Notes under the pieces: model-generated
Database searches by the model: none
What the model saw: the letters and a program-made list of their open reading frames with translations, nothing else
Told to the model about the DNA's origin: nothing
Translations under genes and position numbers: made by a program
Part shown: positions 1 through 10,136 of the stretch, piece after piece
Layout: the number at the start of each line of letters is the position of its first letter
Position numbering within the stretch: position 1 is the stretch's first letter
From: Spirochaeta lutea
Lineage (GTDB): Bacteria > Spirochaetota > Spirochaetia > DSM-27196 > Salinispiraceae
Length of the DNA stretch: 64,000 bases
Direction of reading: 5' to 3'
NCBI RefSeq assembly: GCF_000758165.1
Contig: NZ_JNUP01000072.1
Span: 40,496-104,495, forward strand

Positions 1-214
1 CCTCTTCTAACTCTTCGGCCTCTTCTAACTCTTCAGCCTCTTCTAACTCTTCGGCTTCTTCTAACTCTTCGGCTTCTTCTAACTCTTCGGCTTCTTCTAA
101 CTCTTCAGCCTCTTCTAACTCTTCGGCCTCTTCTAACTCTTCGGCCTCTTCTAACTCTTCGGCCTCTTCTAACTCTTCGGCTTCTTCTAACTCTTCGGCT
201 TCTTCTAACTCTTC
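1..214 (-). repeat. Tandem 18-bp repeat, about 12 copies, coding for AEELEE
   Basis: The unit is 18 bp and repeats without interruption from about 214 to the window edge. Copies differ by single transitions only. Because 18 is a multiple of three, copy-number changes would lengthen or shorten the encoded acidic helix without shifting frame. The array continues beyond position 1, so total copy number is unknown. Confidence 0.95.
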
Positions 215-1579
215 GGGATGCGTATTCCCGTCATCAGCTATGCCCCCCAGGCTTCCACTGGAGGTTACTTTTTTCGCCCTCTTCAGCGCGGTAGATGGTT
301 TCTGTGGGGTAGAGTTCTGTAGGGTACTTAACACCCGTTCAACTGCTTCCTCAATTCTTCTAATATCCATGGGGCGCTGGTCTGAAATTACCTTATTGCC
401 TCCAAAGATGTTTTCTAATTCATCCCACTTCTGTTCAATAAGAGAGTCTAAGTTCTTCTGTTTTTCCTTATCCTTCGAATGAACTCCGCGCAATAACTGT
501 TTATGCACATCCTGTTTACGGAGATGAAGCTCAGTTTTCCATCTTTTTAGATCAAGAGACTCCTTATTCTCTAGATACTCCTGAACTAAACTAAGCTGGA
601 ATCTCCTCAAGCGATCGGCAACAATCACCGAAGGATCCTGTTTGAGATTCAATAGGAGGAACGTAAACAGATAGCTAATTATCCATGTAGCCACTATGAG
701 AATGACCTTTAAATGGTCCCCTAGGTACGTCTCCGCCTTTGATACAAGAGTTATTATATTAAAATTGTACGGGCCGTTAATTCCAACAGCTATTTGGATC
801 TGCGAATTAATTCCGACCTGCCCCAGAATTGTATACTCGTTAACCGGTTCGATGGTTTCTTTCCAATCATGAGCTTTTATACTTCCAATGAGTGGGGTCG
901 GAATATTCACGGCCAGGGTATCTTTATTTATGGTGATTAAACGCTTCTCGATATCAACAAATTGCTTTTGTATAAGTTGATTATTAAGAGCGGACAGGCT
1001 GATGGTGAAAACTGCTGTACCCGTGAATAATTCATAGTTGTCCATTATTGGAAGTGAAATCGTCAGCGAATTATTCTCTAGGAGAGAGATAGCAAGTCCT
1101 TGTTCTTCTTTCAGTAGGTAGGTTTGTATCTCAGAACCGTCTTCTATATCCTCAATAGGCTTATAAACAATTCTATTTGCTGAACGTTCAGCAATATCGC
1201 TGAGCTTGGTGCTGTAAAACAAATTACCACTGTCTTGTGCAATAAACCGTATACTTCCCAGCCCTTGCACCTCAGAGAAAAGTTGCGTAGTAAGGGCTTC
1301 CCTCTCGCGGATCAATTCCACGGGCTGATTTATCCTGCTAGCAAGCTGAACGGCGTTTGATTGCAAATAATTGTTGAGAGAGGATAGAACGGTCTCCAAA
1401 TAAGAATCGAGGGTATTGGCGACACCTACCAGCCTATTATCCACAATCTGTTGTACCCTTGTTTCGTAAAATAATGAGTCTAAGGTTGTGAATAAATTCA
1501 GAAAACCAACACCGGCTAACAAACCTGCACATGTAAGAGAAACGATTAAACTAATAAGAATTTTTTGACTTGTTCGCAT
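1..1579 (-). CDS. Membrane sensor-like protein with acidic repeat tail (3' end outside window)
   Basis: No family recognised. The frame is open from ATG at 1579 to the window edge (526 residues seen) and I found no in-frame stop. AAGGTG just upstream is a good ribosome site. Residues about 7-29 form an N-terminal membrane helix and about 290-312 a second one. The roughly 260 residues between them would lie outside the cytoplasm and look like a sensor domain. A charged cytoplasmic region follows, rich in Lys, Glu and Leu and probably helical. From about residue 456 it runs into tandem AEELEE hexapeptides that continue off the window. The layout resembles Cache-type sensors, but no HAMP, kinase, cyclase or chemoreceptor module is visible so far. 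It lies beyond the terminator of the ribosomal operon and so is probably a separate unit. Confidence 0.72.
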   Translation of the reverse strand, partial: MRTSQKILISLIVSLTCAGLLAGVGFLNLFTTLDSLFYETRVQQIVDNRLVGVANTLDSYLETVLSSLNNYLQSNAVQLASRINQPVELIREREALTTQLFSEVQGLGSIRFIAQDSGNLFYSTKLSDIAERSANRIVYKPIEDIEDGSEIQTYLLKEEQGLAISLLENNSLTISLPIMDNYELFTGTAVFTISLSALNNQLIQKQFVDIEKRLITINKDTLAVNIPTPLIGSIKAHDWKETIEPVNEYTILGQVGINSQIQIAVGINGPYNFNIITLVSKAETYLGDHLKVILIVATWIISYLFTFLLLNLKQDPSVIVADRLRRFQLSLVQEYLENKESLDLKRWKTELHLRKQDVHKQLLRGVHSKDKEKQKNLDSLIEQKWDELENIFGGNKVISDQRPMDIRRIEEAVERVLSTLQNSTPQKPSTALKRAKKVTSSGSLGGIADDGNTHPEELEEAEELEEAEELEEAEELEEAEELEEAEELEEAEELEEAEELEEAEELEEAEELEEAEELEEAEELEE

Positions 1580-1826
1580 TCACCTTACTTTTTCGGAAAC
1601 ACTGGTTTTCTGTATCTATTTTCGGCAATTTTACACAAGTCCTGGAGAAAAACAACCAACACTTCGTCGGTGCACGGCATCGAAATAGGCTGGAAAAAGG
1701 TACCGTTTTACTAAACCAAGTGGTATTAATTGCAGTTTTCACCGAAATGCGCGATGTATCCGTGATGGCACCACATATCCGGTATTCATTGCAGGTTTTC
1801 TTGCTCACTATACTAGACATTCTCGT

Positions 1827-1860
1827 AAAAAAAAAACAGAAGGCTTTCAAGCCTTCTGTT
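1827..1860 (-). terminator. Rho-independent terminator of the ribosomal operon
   Basis: An 11-bp perfect stem (1836-1846 with 1849-1859, 2-nt loop) is followed on the minus strand by a run of about ten T (plus-strand A run 1827-1836). It lies 24-57 bp after the rplQ stop and closes the long minus-strand supercluster. Confidence 0.93.
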
Positions 1861-1883
1861 TCATTTCACTATGGAATAAACCC

Positions 1884-2342
1884 TTACTCTTTTGCCTTTT
1901 CAGCCTTCTTCGCTGTAGGTTTTTTTTCTTTTTTTTCTGTGGTAGTTTTACTATTTTTAGGTTTTTCCTTACTTTCTGAAACAGTAGTCTTCTCTACCAA
2001 TTCAAGAATAACCATCTCAGCAGCATCACCCTGCCGTTTCCCCAATTTCAGGATACGAGTATAGCCCCCGGGTCGTTTTTCGAATAATGGGCCAATCTTC
2101 TCAAAAACCTTTCGAATGGCTGCATCGTCCTTAATTCTTCTTCCTACCATTCTTCTATTATGGACAGAATCAACCTTTGCACGAGTAATTATCTTTTCAA
2201 TCTGAGATCTAACAGCAAGCGCTTTGGTATGAGTAGTTGTTATTCTTTCATGCTGAATTAATGATGTTATCATATTCCGCAGCATTGACTCTCGATGGCT
2301 TGCTTTTCTCCCCAGCCGATTAAAACCAATCTTATGTTTCAT
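1884..2342 (-). CDS. rplQ: 50S ribosomal protein L17
   Basis: Large-subunit protein L17, which lines the exit-tunnel side of the ribosome. The conserved start [12 protein letters not shown] and the region HRESMLRNM are clear. The core (about 118 residues) is of normal length, but a Lys/Glu/Thr-rich tail of some 30 residues extends the C-terminus to 152 residues. Such basic tails occur in some bacterial L17 proteins. Its ATG overlaps the end of rpoA by 11 bp, suggesting translational coupling. It is the last gene before the operon terminator. Confidence 0.97.
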   Translation of the reverse strand: MKHKIGFNRLGRKASHRESMLRNMITSLIQHERITTTHTKALAVRSQIEKIITRAKVDSVHNRRMVGRRIKDDAAIRKVFEKIGPLFEKRPGGYTRILKLGKRQGDAAEMVILELVEKTTVSESKEKPKNSKTTTEKKEKKPTAKKAEKAKE

Positions 2343-3390
2343 CGTTTACATCATCCTTTTTCTCTGGAAACCTTGCAGCACTCTTTAGTGAACTATAATC
2401 AGTCATACCTAAGCTAAGATTCCACTCTTTTAGTTTTTCCTTAATCTCTTGTAGTGACTTTTTACCAAAGTTTCTAGTTTTTGCTATCTCATCTTCGGTT
2501 TTCGATGTTAGATCACCTATCGTTTTTATATTTGCATTTTTTAGACAGTTGCTTGACCGTACGGAAAGTTCTAACTCATCTACTGGTGTTTCAAGTAAGG
2601 ACTTAACACGCTCGGAATCCTCATCAACATCGTCATCACTTAAAATATGGTTTTCATCAAAGTTAATAAAAATGGTAAAATGATCCTTTGCGATTTTAGC
2701 AGCCTCAGCTAGTGCATCCTCAGGTCGTATACTACCATCAGTCCATACATCAAGTGTAAGTCGATCGTAATCCGTTCGATGCCCCACACGGGTATTCTCC
2801 ACGGTATAGGTTACCCTCCGTATCGGAGAAAACAAAGCATCGATGGCGATCGTACCGACATGCTCTATTAACTTTTCTGATTGTTCGGAAGGTACGTATC
2901 CTCGTCCCAAATCAATTTCAAGTTCAATCTCTAAATGGGCACCTTCCATAAGAGTCAAAAGATGAAGATCCTTGTTCATTACTTCGACATCAGAATGCTC
3001 TTCGATTAATGCACCAGTGATCTCACCTGGACCTTTTAATTCAAGGGTTACAATCTTCTGTTCAACATCCTCTGGCAGTTTTACTCTCAGCTGTTTCAGG
3101 CTATTAATAAAATCCGATGTGTCTTCTACAACCTCAGGAATTGATTCAAACTCACTGGAGAGGACATGTGCGGTCCCCTCTGCATCAAAAGAAGTAATTC
3201 TCATCGAGGTCACTGCGTAACCCTGGATGCTGGACAGTAGTACTCGTCGTAACGTGTTTCCTACCGATGTCCCAAAGCCCCTTTCGAAGGGGTAGGCGAT
3301 AAACCTACCATATTGACTTTGTACCTCTCCATGCTCGAACTGTATTCCACTGGGTCGTTTAAAACCTTTCAGAAGGCTTTTACGCGCCAT
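2332..3390 (-). CDS. rpoA: DNA-directed RNA polymerase subunit alpha
   Basis: Alpha subunit of RNA polymerase (352 residues). The N-terminal half is the assembly domain. The C-terminal half (from about 265) is the DNA- and activator-binding alpha-CTD with helix-hairpin-helix segments ([14 protein letters not shown]). The frame is open to 3477, but I place the start at 3390 ([13 protein letters not shown]). AAGGAG sits four bases upstream, and the longer frame would overlap rpsK and has no family match. It lies between rpsK and rplQ with no rpsD in between, the arrangement known from treponemes. Confidence 0.96.
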   Translation of the reverse strand: MARKSLLKGFKRPSGIQFEHGEVQSQYGRFIAYPFERGFGTSVGNTLRRVLLSSIQGYAVTSMRITSFDAEGTAHVLSSEFESIPEVVEDTSDFINSLKQLRVKLPEDVEQKIVTLELKGPGEITGALIEEHSDVEVMNKDLHLLTLMEGAHLEIELEIDLGRGYVPSEQSEKLIEHVGTIAIDALFSPIRRVTYTVENTRVGHRTDYDRLTLDVWTDGSIRPEDALAEAAKIAKDHFTIFINFDENHILSDDDVDEDSERVKSLLETPVDELELSVRSSNCLKNANIKTIGDLTSKTEDEIAKTRNFGKKSLQEIKEKLKEWNLSLGMTDYSSLKSAARFPEKKDDVNDET

Positions 3391-3446
3391 TTGATCTCCT
3401 TGACGTTTTCTTCCATTTTCATCGATCCCGTAAAAAGGGCCGAAGT

Positions 3447-3827
3447 TTATACTCTTCGGCTCTTCCTGGGACGACATCCGTTATGAGGAATAGGAGTAAC
3501 ATCCTTTATACTGCGCACCCGCAACCCCAAGGCTCCTAGGGACCGTATGGCCGATTCACGACCGACACCGGGTCCTTTTACAAGTACATGAACATCCTGC
3601 AAACCAAAGTCCATTGCCTTCTGTGCCGCGCTTTCTGCTGTACTCTGAGCGGCGAAGGGTGTAGACTTTTTTGCGCCTTTAAAACCAAGACCACCTGCAC
3701 TGGCCCATGATAATGCATTTCCTCGCATATCGGTTACAGTAACGATGGTGTTATTGAAGGTAGCCTGAATATAGACCATACCCTCAGTAACCGATTTTTT
3801 CTCTCGTTTCTTCTTTGTTTTAGCCAA
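3447..3827 (-). CDS. rpsK: 30S ribosomal protein S11
   Basis: Small-subunit platform protein S11 (126 residues, usual length) with a basic N-terminus. The signatures [13 protein letters not shown] and the C-terminal [13 protein letters not shown] are typical. It follows rpsM by 20 bp and precedes rpoA. Confidence 0.97.
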   Translation of the reverse strand: MAKTKKKREKKSVTEGMVYIQATFNNTIVTVTDMRGNALSWASAGGLGFKGAKKSTPFAAQSTAESAAQKAMDFGLQDVHVLVKGPGVGRESAIRSLGALGLRVRSIKDVTPIPHNGCRPRKSRRV

Positions 3828-3847
3828 GGTATATTCCCTCCACCTTC

Positions 3848-4213
3848 TTACTTCTTCTTACCGGCAACGGTCTTACGCTTACCTTTTCTGGTACGTGCGT
3901 TGGTTTGGGTCTGTTGTCCCCGAACCGGCAGTCCCCTTCTGTGTCTGAGGCCTCTATAGCAGCCAATATCCATAAGCCGTTTAATGTTTAGGGAAACCTC
4001 TGTTCGTAGTCGACCCTCAACCTTGAAGTCACTTTCTATCACGGTACGAATCTCGTTAACCTCTTCACCGGTTAGATCGTTGATTCGTTTACCACCATCA
4101 ATACCTGTTTTTTCACAGATCTGTTTTGCTGAAGTTCTTCCGATACCGTAGATATATGTCAGCGCGATCTCTACATGCTTGTTCGGAAGGTCCACACCGG
4201 CAATACGTGCCAT
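3848..4213 (-). CDS. rpsM: 30S ribosomal protein S13
   Basis: Small-subunit head protein S13 (121 residues), which contacts the P-site tRNA and the B1 bridges. [21 protein letters not shown] and the basic tail [16 protein letters not shown] are family hallmarks. GGAGGA precedes the ATG. It lies 10 bp after rpmJ. Confidence 0.97.
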   Translation of the reverse strand: MARIAGVDLPNKHVEIALTYIYGIGRTSAKQICEKTGIDGGKRINDLTGEEVNEIRTVIESDFKVEGRLRTEVSLNIKRLMDIGCYRGLRHRRGLPVRGQQTQTNARTRKGKRKTVAGKKK

Positions 4214-4223
4214 TCATGTCCTC

Positions 4224-4337
4224 CTATCGTTGTCTCTGCTTGTGCTTAGGGTTTTCGCAGATAATACGCACTACACCGCGTCTCTTGATAACCTTACATT
4301 TGTCACAAATTGGTTTAACACTTACTCGAACCTTCAT
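4224..4337 (-). CDS. rpmJ: 50S ribosomal protein L36 (zinc-binding form)
   Basis: A 37-residue protein read directly from the minus strand: ATG at 4335-4337, stop TAG at 4224-4226. It begins [14 protein letters not shown]. Three Cys and one His (CxxC, then Cys and His near the end) form the zinc ribbon of the C+ form. It sits between secY and rpsM; infA, map and adk, which often lie here, are missing. Confidence 0.95.
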   Translation of the reverse strand: MKVRVSVKPICDKCKVIKRRGVVRIICENPKHKQRQR

Positions 4338-4354
4338 TGTTCATCTTCCTTTTT

Positions 4355-5677
4355 CTAGAGATTCCTAGATCTAATCTTACCTTTTTTGCTGAATCCACCA
4401 TGGTGGTGCATACGCAATTGCCCTTCAATCTGGCTCATTAAATCTAAATCGACTCCAACCAAAATCAAAAGACTTGTTCCACCCATCAAGTAAGCAACCT
4501 GAGCAGGGAAGTTAAAAACGGACTGAACTATTGTCGGTATTACCGCTATAAAAGCGAGGAATATCGAGCCTGGAAGGATAATTCTGTTTAATACCCTTGT
4601 TAGGTACTCTTCCATTTTTTCAGACCGGATCCCCGGTATGGAGCCGCCATTCTCTCTTATATTCTTTGAAATTTCAATAGGATTCAGAGAAACCTGTGTG
4701 TAGAAAAAAGCAAAGAAGATAATTAATACCGTGTAAAGTATTATATATAATGGCCCGCCTGGATTTAATGCGTTTGCCAGGTTTTGCAACCAACGGACAT
4801 TTGGCCCCAGTGATTGCGCTATCTGCAGGGGGAACGTCAGAATTGATGAGGCAAAGATAACAGGTATAACTCCAGAAGGATTTATCTTGAAAGGGATATA
4901 TGTGTTTTGGGCACCGTACATCCGTCTTCCCACAACACGCTTGGCGTAGTTAACGGGAATTTTTCTTTGACCCCTCTGCTCATAAATCACAAGGACCACT
5001 ACTCCAACAAACATTACCGCTGCAACAATTACGAAAACCGGATTCAACTGATCATTCTGTATCGCGGTGAACAATTGCCAAAGTGCATTAGGCATCCTAG
5101 CCACAATACCAGCAAAGATAATCAAGGATATACCATTGCCAATACCACGCTGATTTATTTGTTCACCGAGCCACATAAGAAATACTGTACCGGCTGTTAC
5201 GGTCAACATCGCAAGGATTGTGTAAGCAGTACGATTTATGGCAATGGCATCTGGAATACTATTCGCATAAACCGTAACGGTGACTGATTGAATTAATGCA
5301 ACCCCCACGGTACCGTAACGAATCCATCGCTGTACTTTCTTTCTACCACCGTCTTCTTCAGAAATCTTTTTCAGGCTTGGGAATACCAACAACATCAACT
5401 GCATAATAATAGACATAGAAATATACGGCATAATTCCCAGCATGAAGACAGAGAAGTTTGTAAAGGCTCCACCTGAGAAGAAATCAAGGAAGCCCTCTAT
5501 AGAAACGCCACCTGCGGTCTGCTGAGTTGCAAAATAAGCCTTCAGAGCAGTTACATTGATCCCCGGGATAGGGACAACCGTACCAATCCGAAAGATAATT
5601 AGAACGCCAAGGGTAAAAAATATTCTCTCCCTCAGATCCTTAATCTTAAAGATGTCTACTAATGCGTTATTCGCCAT
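4355..5677 (-). CDS. secY: Protein translocase subunit SecY
   Basis: Central channel of the Sec translocon in the inner membrane (440 residues, ten predicted membrane helices). The first helix follows DIFKIKDLRERI, and the plug-region start RIGTVVPIPGIN and the motif GIGNGISLIIFAGI are visible. It is encoded in the spc operon with its start overlapping rplO by 11 bp, as is common, so that translocon and ribosome synthesis are coupled. SecE is encoded at 28374-28553; secG is not in the window. Confidence 0.97.
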   Translation of the reverse strand: MANNALVDIFKIKDLRERIFFTLGVLIIFRIGTVVPIPGINVTALKAYFATQQTAGGVSIEGFLDFFSGGAFTNFSVFMLGIMPYISMSIIMQLMLLVFPSLKKISEEDGGRKKVQRWIRYGTVGVALIQSVTVTVYANSIPDAIAINRTAYTILAMLTVTAGTVFLMWLGEQINQRGIGNGISLIIFAGIVARMPNALWQLFTAIQNDQLNPVFVIVAAVMFVGVVVLVIYEQRGQRKIPVNYAKRVVGRRMYGAQNTYIPFKINPSGVIPVIFASSILTFPLQIAQSLGPNVRWLQNLANALNPGGPLYIILYTVLIIFFAFFYTQVSLNPIEISKNIRENGGSIPGIRSEKMEEYLTRVLNRIILPGSIFLAFIAVIPTIVQSVFNFPAQVAYLMGGTSLLILVGVDLDLMSQIEGQLRMHHHGGFSKKGKIRSRNL

Positions 5678-6137
5678 TGTTCTGGTCCTGTACTAATTCG
5701 ATTTCTTTTACAGTTCCGCCAGCGGCTTCAATCTTCGATTTCGCAGCCCCCGAAACAGCAACAAATTCAAGGGTTAATCTCTTCGTAATAGTTCCATTAC
5801 CGAGCACCTTAACCTCAAGTTCAGAATTCTTAATTAGGTTTTTTTCTCTCAGGGTATCTATAGAAACTACATCGCCTGATTCAAAAACCCTCTCCAGATC
5901 AGACAGGTTAATAACGGTAAAATTAACCTTGAAGGGATAGTTGCTGAAACCTCTGCGCGCAATTCTACGATACAGAGGCATCTGGCCGCCTTCAAAGCCC
6001 GGGCGAACACCACCGCCTGATCGGGAATTCTGTCCGTTCATCCCCCGACCTGCGGTACAGCCATTACCGGATCCGGCTCCCCTACCAACTCTCTTTTTTT
6101 GCTTAGTTGCACCAACTGGTTTTCGAAGCGCATCCAT
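5667..6137 (-). CDS. rplO: 50S ribosomal protein L15
   Basis: Large-subunit protein L15 (156 residues). The Gly/Arg-rich N-terminal extension (KKRVGRGAGSGNGCTAGRG) threads into 23S rRNA, and the C-terminal globular domain follows. Its ATG shares one base with the rpmD stop (TAATG), indicating coupled translation. Confidence 0.97.
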   Translation of the reverse strand: MDALRKPVGATKQKKRVGRGAGSGNGCTAGRGMNGQNSRSGGGVRPGFEGGQMPLYRRIARRGFSNYPFKVNFTVINLSDLERVFESGDVVSIDTLREKNLIKNSELEVKVLGNGTITKRLTLEFVAVSGAAKSKIEAAGGTVKEIELVQDQNNGE

Positions 6138-6316
6138 TATTTAATCTCCTCAACTTCCAGCAAGTAAGAAATGGAGGTTATCATCCCCTGTATCATGGGA
6201 TTTAATTCCTTTTCTACAACTTGATTGAGCTTTTTGAGCCCAAGAGCCGAAACCGTAGCTCTATGCTTCGGCTTCCTTCCAATACTGCTTTTTACCAATT
6301 TAATCCGAACTCTCAT
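6137..6316 (-). CDS. rpmD: 50S ribosomal protein L30
   Basis: A 59-residue protein read from ATG at 6314-6316 to TAA at 6137-6139. The start [20 protein letters not shown] and the LGLKKLN segment are typical L30. It sits between rpsE (4-bp gap) and rplO, its standard place in the spc operon. Confidence 0.94.
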   Translation of the reverse strand: MRVRIKLVKSSIGRKPKHRATVSALGLKKLNQVVEKELNPMIQGMITSISYLLEVEEIK

Positions 6317-6319
6317 TGG

Positions 6320-6826
6320 TTAACCCCACATCTCGTGCAATGATTTACCGCGGTTCTTAGCCACTGCTCTTGCGTTGAACAATGACTCAAGGCCATTAAA
6401 CACTGCCTTTACGACGTTGATGGCATTCTGTGAACCTAAGCTCTTGCTAAGGACATCATTTACACCACCGACTTCGAGAATCGCCCGAACCGGTCCACCA
6501 GCAATAACCCCTGTACCCGGAGCGGCAGGTTTCATTAGAACACTGGCACTTTTGTATTTTCCAACAATCTCATGAGGTATAGTAGTCTTCTTAACCGGAA
6601 TATGGATGAGATTCTTTTTTGCTTTCTCTACACTCTTTCTAATTGCTTCAGATACGTCATTGGCCTTGCCAAACCCATATCCTACACGGCCATTCTTATC
6701 TCCAACAACCACTAGTGCAGAGAAACTGAATCTCCGACCACCCTTAACAACTTTGGCAACTCGGTTAAGGGTTATGAGTTTTTCAGTAAACTCTTTATCT
6801 CGTTCTCTATCAGATCGATGATCCAC
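6320..6826 (-). CDS. rpsE: 30S ribosomal protein S5
   Basis: Small-subunit protein S5 (168 residues), important for decoding fidelity. The N-terminal double-stranded RNA-binding domain contains [16 protein letters not shown]; the C-terminal domain contains [15 protein letters not shown]. The start is GTG at 6824-6826 behind an unusually purine-rich ribosome site (AAGGGGGAG). Confidence 0.96.
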   Translation of the reverse strand: MDHRSDRERDKEFTEKLITLNRVAKVVKGGRRFSFSALVVVGDKNGRVGYGFGKANDVSEAIRKSVEKAKKNLIHIPVKKTTIPHEIVGKYKSASVLMKPAAPGTGVIAGGPVRAILEVGGVNDVLSKSLGSQNAINVVKAVFNGLESLFNARAVAKNRGKSLHEMWG

Positions 6827-6836
6827 GTACTCCCCC

Positions 6837-7193
6837 TTAAATCTTAATCCCGGCTTTGCGGGTGCCTTCAGCTACAGCCTTTACTACACCATGGTATAAA
6901 TAGCCGTTTCTATCAAATACAGCTGTTTGGATTTTTAGGTCCAGCATTTTTTTACCAAGAGCTTCACCCAACTTTTCAGCATCGGCTGCAGAAACTTTCA
7001 AATCTTTAAACTCGCCAACCGTTGATGCTGAAGTGATGGTGTGCCCATTCAGATCATCAATAACCTGAATATAAAGATTCTTATTACTCTTATAAACCGA
7101 AATCCTAGGCTTTTGCGCTGTACCCTTCAGGTTTTTACGAACTCGCAGTTTCCTTCGAGCCCGTCGTTGCAGCTTTTCTTGTATTCTCTTCAT
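6837..7193 (-). CDS. rplR: 50S ribosomal protein L18
   Basis: Protein L18 (118 residues), part of the 5S rRNA complex with L5 and L25. Basic N-terminus ([20 protein letters not shown]), then the 5S-binding fold ([18 protein letters not shown]) ending in a typical [11 protein letters not shown]. It lies 10 bp after rplF. Confidence 0.97.
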   Translation of the reverse strand: MKRIQEKLQRRARRKLRVRKNLKGTAQKPRISVYKSNKNLYIQVIDDLNGHTITSASTVGEFKDLKVSAADAEKLGEALGKKMLDLKIQTAVFDRNGYLYHGVVKAVAEGTRKAGIKI

Positions 7194-7202
7194 ATCGATA
7201 CC

Positions 7203-7742
7203 TTATTTAATACCTGATTTTCCGACCTTGCGTCGCACGTACTCGTTCTCGTACTTCACACCCTTACCCTTGTAGGGTTCAGGCGGCCGAATGGAGCGAA
7301 TCTCAGAGGCTACTCTGCCTACAAGAACCTTATCAATGCCCTTAACAGTCACCTTATTCTGGCCCTCAACCTCAACGGTCACCCCTTCAGGCACAACATA
7401 TTCGACTGAATTAGAATACCCGAGGTTTAATGCCAAGATCTTACCCTTCAGCTCTGCACGATACCCTACACCATTGATGACCAGAGTTTTTGAAAAACCG
7501 CTTGTAACACCAGTAACCATGTTATTAAGAAGATTCCGATACAAACCATGGTATGATTTTGCGGGCTTACTATCGTCCTTGCGAGTAACAGTTGCAGTTT
7601 GGCCTTCCACCGAAATCACTACCAAAGGCTTATAATCCTGCTCGAGTTTTCCCTTAGGGCCTTCAACGCTGATAAGATCATCTGTAACGGTTACTTTTAC
7701 ACCCTGCGGTATAACCACAGGCATTTTTCCTACACGTGACAT
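7203..7742 (-). CDS. rplF: 50S ribosomal protein L6
   Basis: Protein L6 (179 residues, usual length) made of two similar alpha/beta domains near the factor-binding site. The C-terminal signature [19 protein letters not shown] is diagnostic. It has standard spc-operon position after rpsH. Confidence 0.97.
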   Translation of the reverse strand: MSRVGKMPVVIPQGVKVTVTDDLISVEGPKGKLEQDYKPLVVISVEGQTATVTRKDDSKPAKSYHGLYRNLLNNMVTGVTSGFSKTLVINGVGYRAELKGKILALNLGYSNSVEYVVPEGVTVEVEGQNKVTVKGIDKVLVGRVASEIRSIRPPEPYKGKGVKYENEYVRRKVGKSGIK

Positions 7743-7752
7743 AATTTACCTC

Positions 7753-8151
7753 TTACCAAACTGAACAAATGAGTTCGCCGCCGACTTTTTTCTCAGCAGC
7801 TTTTTTACCCGTAGTAACCCCTGCGGAGGTGGATACAATTAACATACCATAGCCGTTTAACACACGGGGCATTTCTTTATACCCGGAATAAACTCTTCGG
7901 CCGGGGGTAGAAATCTTAGAAATACCATGGATTACTGGATTTTCATTTTCATCATACTTCAGGAAAACACGAATGATATTCAAATTATCCTGGGTAACCT
8001 TCTTAAAGTTTTTAATGTAGCCTTCATTCTTCAAGATTTTAATAATTTCGAGCTTAAGTTTTGAGGTGTTAACATCAACCTTCTCAAACTTTGCTTGGCT
8101 CGCATTTCGAATCTTGGTAAGCATATCTGCTACAGGATCAGAAAGACTCAT
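7753..8151 (-). CDS. rpsH: 30S ribosomal protein S8
   Basis: S8 (132 residues) binds the central domain of 16S rRNA and in other bacteria also represses the spc operon. [17 protein letters not shown] opens the protein, and [20 protein letters not shown] closes it just before CSVW. A GAGAG ribosome site precedes the ATG. Confidence 0.97.
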   Translation of the reverse strand: MSLSDPVADMLTKIRNASQAKFEKVDVNTSKLKLEIIKILKNEGYIKNFKKVTQDNLNIIRVFLKYDENENPVIHGISKISTPGRRVYSGYKEMPRVLNGYGMLIVSTSAGVTTGKKAAEKKVGGELICSVW

Positions 8152-8163
8152 ACTACCTCTCTC

Positions 8164-8349
8164 CTACCAGCTGGATTTGGTTACGCCAGGGATTAGACCT
8201 TCACTGGCGAACTTGCGGAAACAAACACGGCACATCTGGAACTTCCTCATATAACCTCTAGGTCTTCCACAAACCCGGCATCGGTTGACTCTCCGGGTCA
8301 TGAACTTTGGTTTCCGCTGTGCTTTAATAATCATTGATTTTTTTGCCAT
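8164..8349 (-). CDS. rpsN: 30S ribosomal protein S14, zinc-binding type
   Basis: Short 61-residue S14 of the zinc form (type Z). Two CxxC pairs, [20 protein letters not shown], bind one zinc ion. A zinc-independent paralogue is not present in this window. It ends [11 protein letters not shown], the usual C-terminus, and lies between rplE and rpsH. Confidence 0.97.
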   Translation of the reverse strand: MAKKSMIIKAQRKPKFMTRRVNRCRVCGRPRGYMRKFQMCRVCFRKFASEGLIPGVTKSSW

Positions 8350-8360
8350 GAATTAACCCC

Positions 8361-8912
8361 TTACTTCCTGAACGGCATACCGAGCTTAGTTAATAGGCTC
8401 TTTGCTTCTTGATCGGTTTCAGCAGTGGTAACTACTGCAACGTTCATTCCAGAAATTCGTTCGATCTTATCGTAATCAATTTCAGGGAAAATGATTTGCT
8501 CGGTTACTCCCAGGGAAAAATTCCCATGACCATCAAAGGCGTTAGGATTTACTCCGCGAAAGTCTTTAACCCGAGGAAGGGCAATACTCATGAGCCTGTC
8601 TAAGAATTCGTACATTCTATTACCGCGAAGTGTAACCTTTGCACCAACTTCCATACCCTCACGTAGCTTAAAATTGGCAATAGATTTTCGCGCACGGGTT
8701 TTTATCGGTCTTTGACCGGTAATTAGCGCCAATTCATTAACCGCAGATTCCAAGAGTTTTTTATTAGCTACCGCATCACCAATACCCATACTTACAATGA
8801 CTTTCTCAAGCTTTGGTATTTGCATTGGGCTCTTATATCCAAACTCTTCTTTGAGTTCCTTCCGTACATTTTCTACGTAGGCTTTCTTTAAAACGGGAAT
8901 ATATGCAGCCAT
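8361..8912 (-). CDS. rplE: 50S ribosomal protein L5
   Basis: L5 (183 residues) binds 5S rRNA and the P-site tRNA elbow. [34 protein letters not shown] and [16 protein letters not shown] are signature segments. Its first base overlaps the last base of rplX. Confidence 0.97.
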   Translation of the reverse strand: MAAYIPVLKKAYVENVRKELKEEFGYKSPMQIPKLEKVIVSMGIGDAVANKKLLESAVNELALITGQRPIKTRARKSIANFKLREGMEVGAKVTLRGNRMYEFLDRLMSIALPRVKDFRGVNPNAFDGHGNFSLGVTEQIIFPEIDYDKIERISGMNVAVVTTAETDQEAKSLLTKLGMPFRK

Positions 8913-9238
8913 TACAACGCTTCTCCTGTTCGGACAGATGTTCTGACCTTCTTACCATTATCAAGGGTGAAGGTTAACCGAGTGGGCTTACCACTTTTAT
9001 CAACGGCCATTACGTTGGAGATGTGGATACTACCCTCTATCTCCATAATACCACCGCGGTCATTCTGGTCCTTCCGTCTCACGGCCTTTTTAACCATGTT
9101 GACGCCCTCAACGATAACTCGACCCTTATTTAGATCCAGCTTCAAAATACGACCAGTCTTTCCCTTTTCTTTTCCAGAAACGACCATCACGAGGTCGTTT
9201 TTCTTCAACTTTGTGTTAACCGTAGTTTTATTCTGCAT
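8912..9238 (-). CDS. rplX: 50S ribosomal protein L24
   Basis: L24 (108 residues), an assembly initiator of the large subunit. The KOW motif is clear ([20 protein letters not shown]). It lies between rplN and rplE. Confidence 0.96.
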   Translation of the reverse strand: MQNKTTVNTKLKKNDLVMVVSGKEKGKTGRILKLDLNKGRVIVEGVNMVKKAVRRKDQNDRGGIMEIEGSIHISNVMAVDKSGKPTRLTFTLDNGKKVRTSVRTGEAL

Positions 9239-9247
9239 GACCTTCTC

Positions 9248-9616
9248 CTACAGAACTTCCGGAGCAAGCGAAACGATTTTCATATAATCTAAATCCCTTA
9301 ACTCCCTAGCAACCGGCCCAAAGATACGCTTTCCCTTGGGGTTATGATTGGCATCGATTATTACACACGCATTATCATCGAACCGGATATACGTGCCATC
9401 CTCACGGCGAAATGCCTGTTTTGTTCTCACAATAACAGCCTTCTCGACCTTACCTTTTTTTACAGGCGCATTAGGAATAGCATCTTTAACCGCGACAACG
9501 ATAATATCACCTACTCCAGCAGTTTTACGTTTAGAGCCGCCGAGAACCTTGATACACTGTACTCGTTTAGCCCCACTATTATCTGCCACATTCAAAAAGG
9601 TTTGCATCTGAACCAT
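9248..9616 (-). CDS. rplN: 50S ribosomal protein L14
   Basis: L14 (122 residues), a five-stranded barrel at the subunit interface. [20 protein letters not shown] and [12 protein letters not shown] are hallmark segments; the length is exactly standard. Confidence 0.98.
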   Translation of the reverse strand: MVQMQTFLNVADNSGAKRVQCIKVLGGSKRKTAGVGDIIVVAVKDAIPNAPVKKGKVEKAVIVRTKQAFRREDGTYIRFDDNACVIIDANHNPKGKRIFGPVARELRDLDYMKIVSLAPEVL

Positions 9617-9640
9617 GTTTATTCCTCTCGCTTTGCGGCG

Positions 9641-9910
9641 TTATTTGGCACGCTCAACAACTTGAGTCAAACGCCAAACCTTGTCCTTACTCACGGGTCG
9701 ACACTCCTCGACACGAACAGTATCTCCAACATGAGCATCATTTGCCTCATCGTGAGCCTTTAGTTTCTTAGACCGGGTTATATACTTCTTGTACAAGCCA
9801 TGAAGTGTTTTAGTGGTTACCTTCACAACAATGGTTTTATCCATTTTATCACTGACCACTATCCCGGTATATGAACGCTTATTCTTTTTAACCGTCTCAA
9901 TAGCTTCCAC
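9641..9910 (-). CDS. rpsQ: 30S ribosomal protein S17
   Basis: S17 (89 residues), an OB-fold protein binding the 5' domain of 16S r[19 protein letters not shown] and [15 protein letters not shown] are typical. The start is GTG at 9908-9910 with AGGAG upstream. Confidence 0.96.
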   Translation of the reverse strand: MEAIETVKKNKRSYTGIVVSDKMDKTIVVKVTTKTLHGLYKKYITRSKKLKAHDEANDAHVGDTVRVEECRPVSKDKVWRLTQVVERAK

Positions 9911-9919
9911 TGGGATCTC

Positions 9920-10135
9920 CTACTTTCTACTTGCCTTTGCACTTTCGGCTGCGTTATCAAAGTTATGAATAAGGGTATTTACCCGTGCAATCTTTCGCTT
10001 GATAACACGCTTCTCAAGTGGATTATCAAGATACCCAATCACTGAATTAAATCTAAGATCGAAGTATTTCTTCTGAAGCTCATCCTTCTTCTGAATTAAT
10101 TCTTCCAGGGTCAAATCTTTGTATGAATCCTTCAT
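9920..10135 (-). CDS. rpmC: 50S ribosomal protein L29
   Basis: L29 (71 residues), a helical hairpin at the tunnel exit and part of the SRP/trigger-factor docking site. LTLEELIQKKDELQKKYFDLRF and RVIKRKIARVNTL are typical. It starts two bases after the rplP stop. Confidence 0.95.
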   Translation of the reverse strand: MKDSYKDLTLEELIQKKDELQKKYFDLRFNSVIGYLDNPLEKRVIKRKIARVNTLIHNFDNAAESAKASRK

Positions 10136-10136
10136 C

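Noticed and set aside
1-214. CRISPR array
   Set aside because: The repeats are directly adjacent 18-bp units without spacers and are read in frame as protein, so this is a coding tandem repeat.
1551-2064. Two overlapping frames (99 and 164 codons) around the operon terminator
   Set aside because: Both run through the terminator hairpin and rplQ or the membrane-protein start; neither has a ribosome site or a plausible product.
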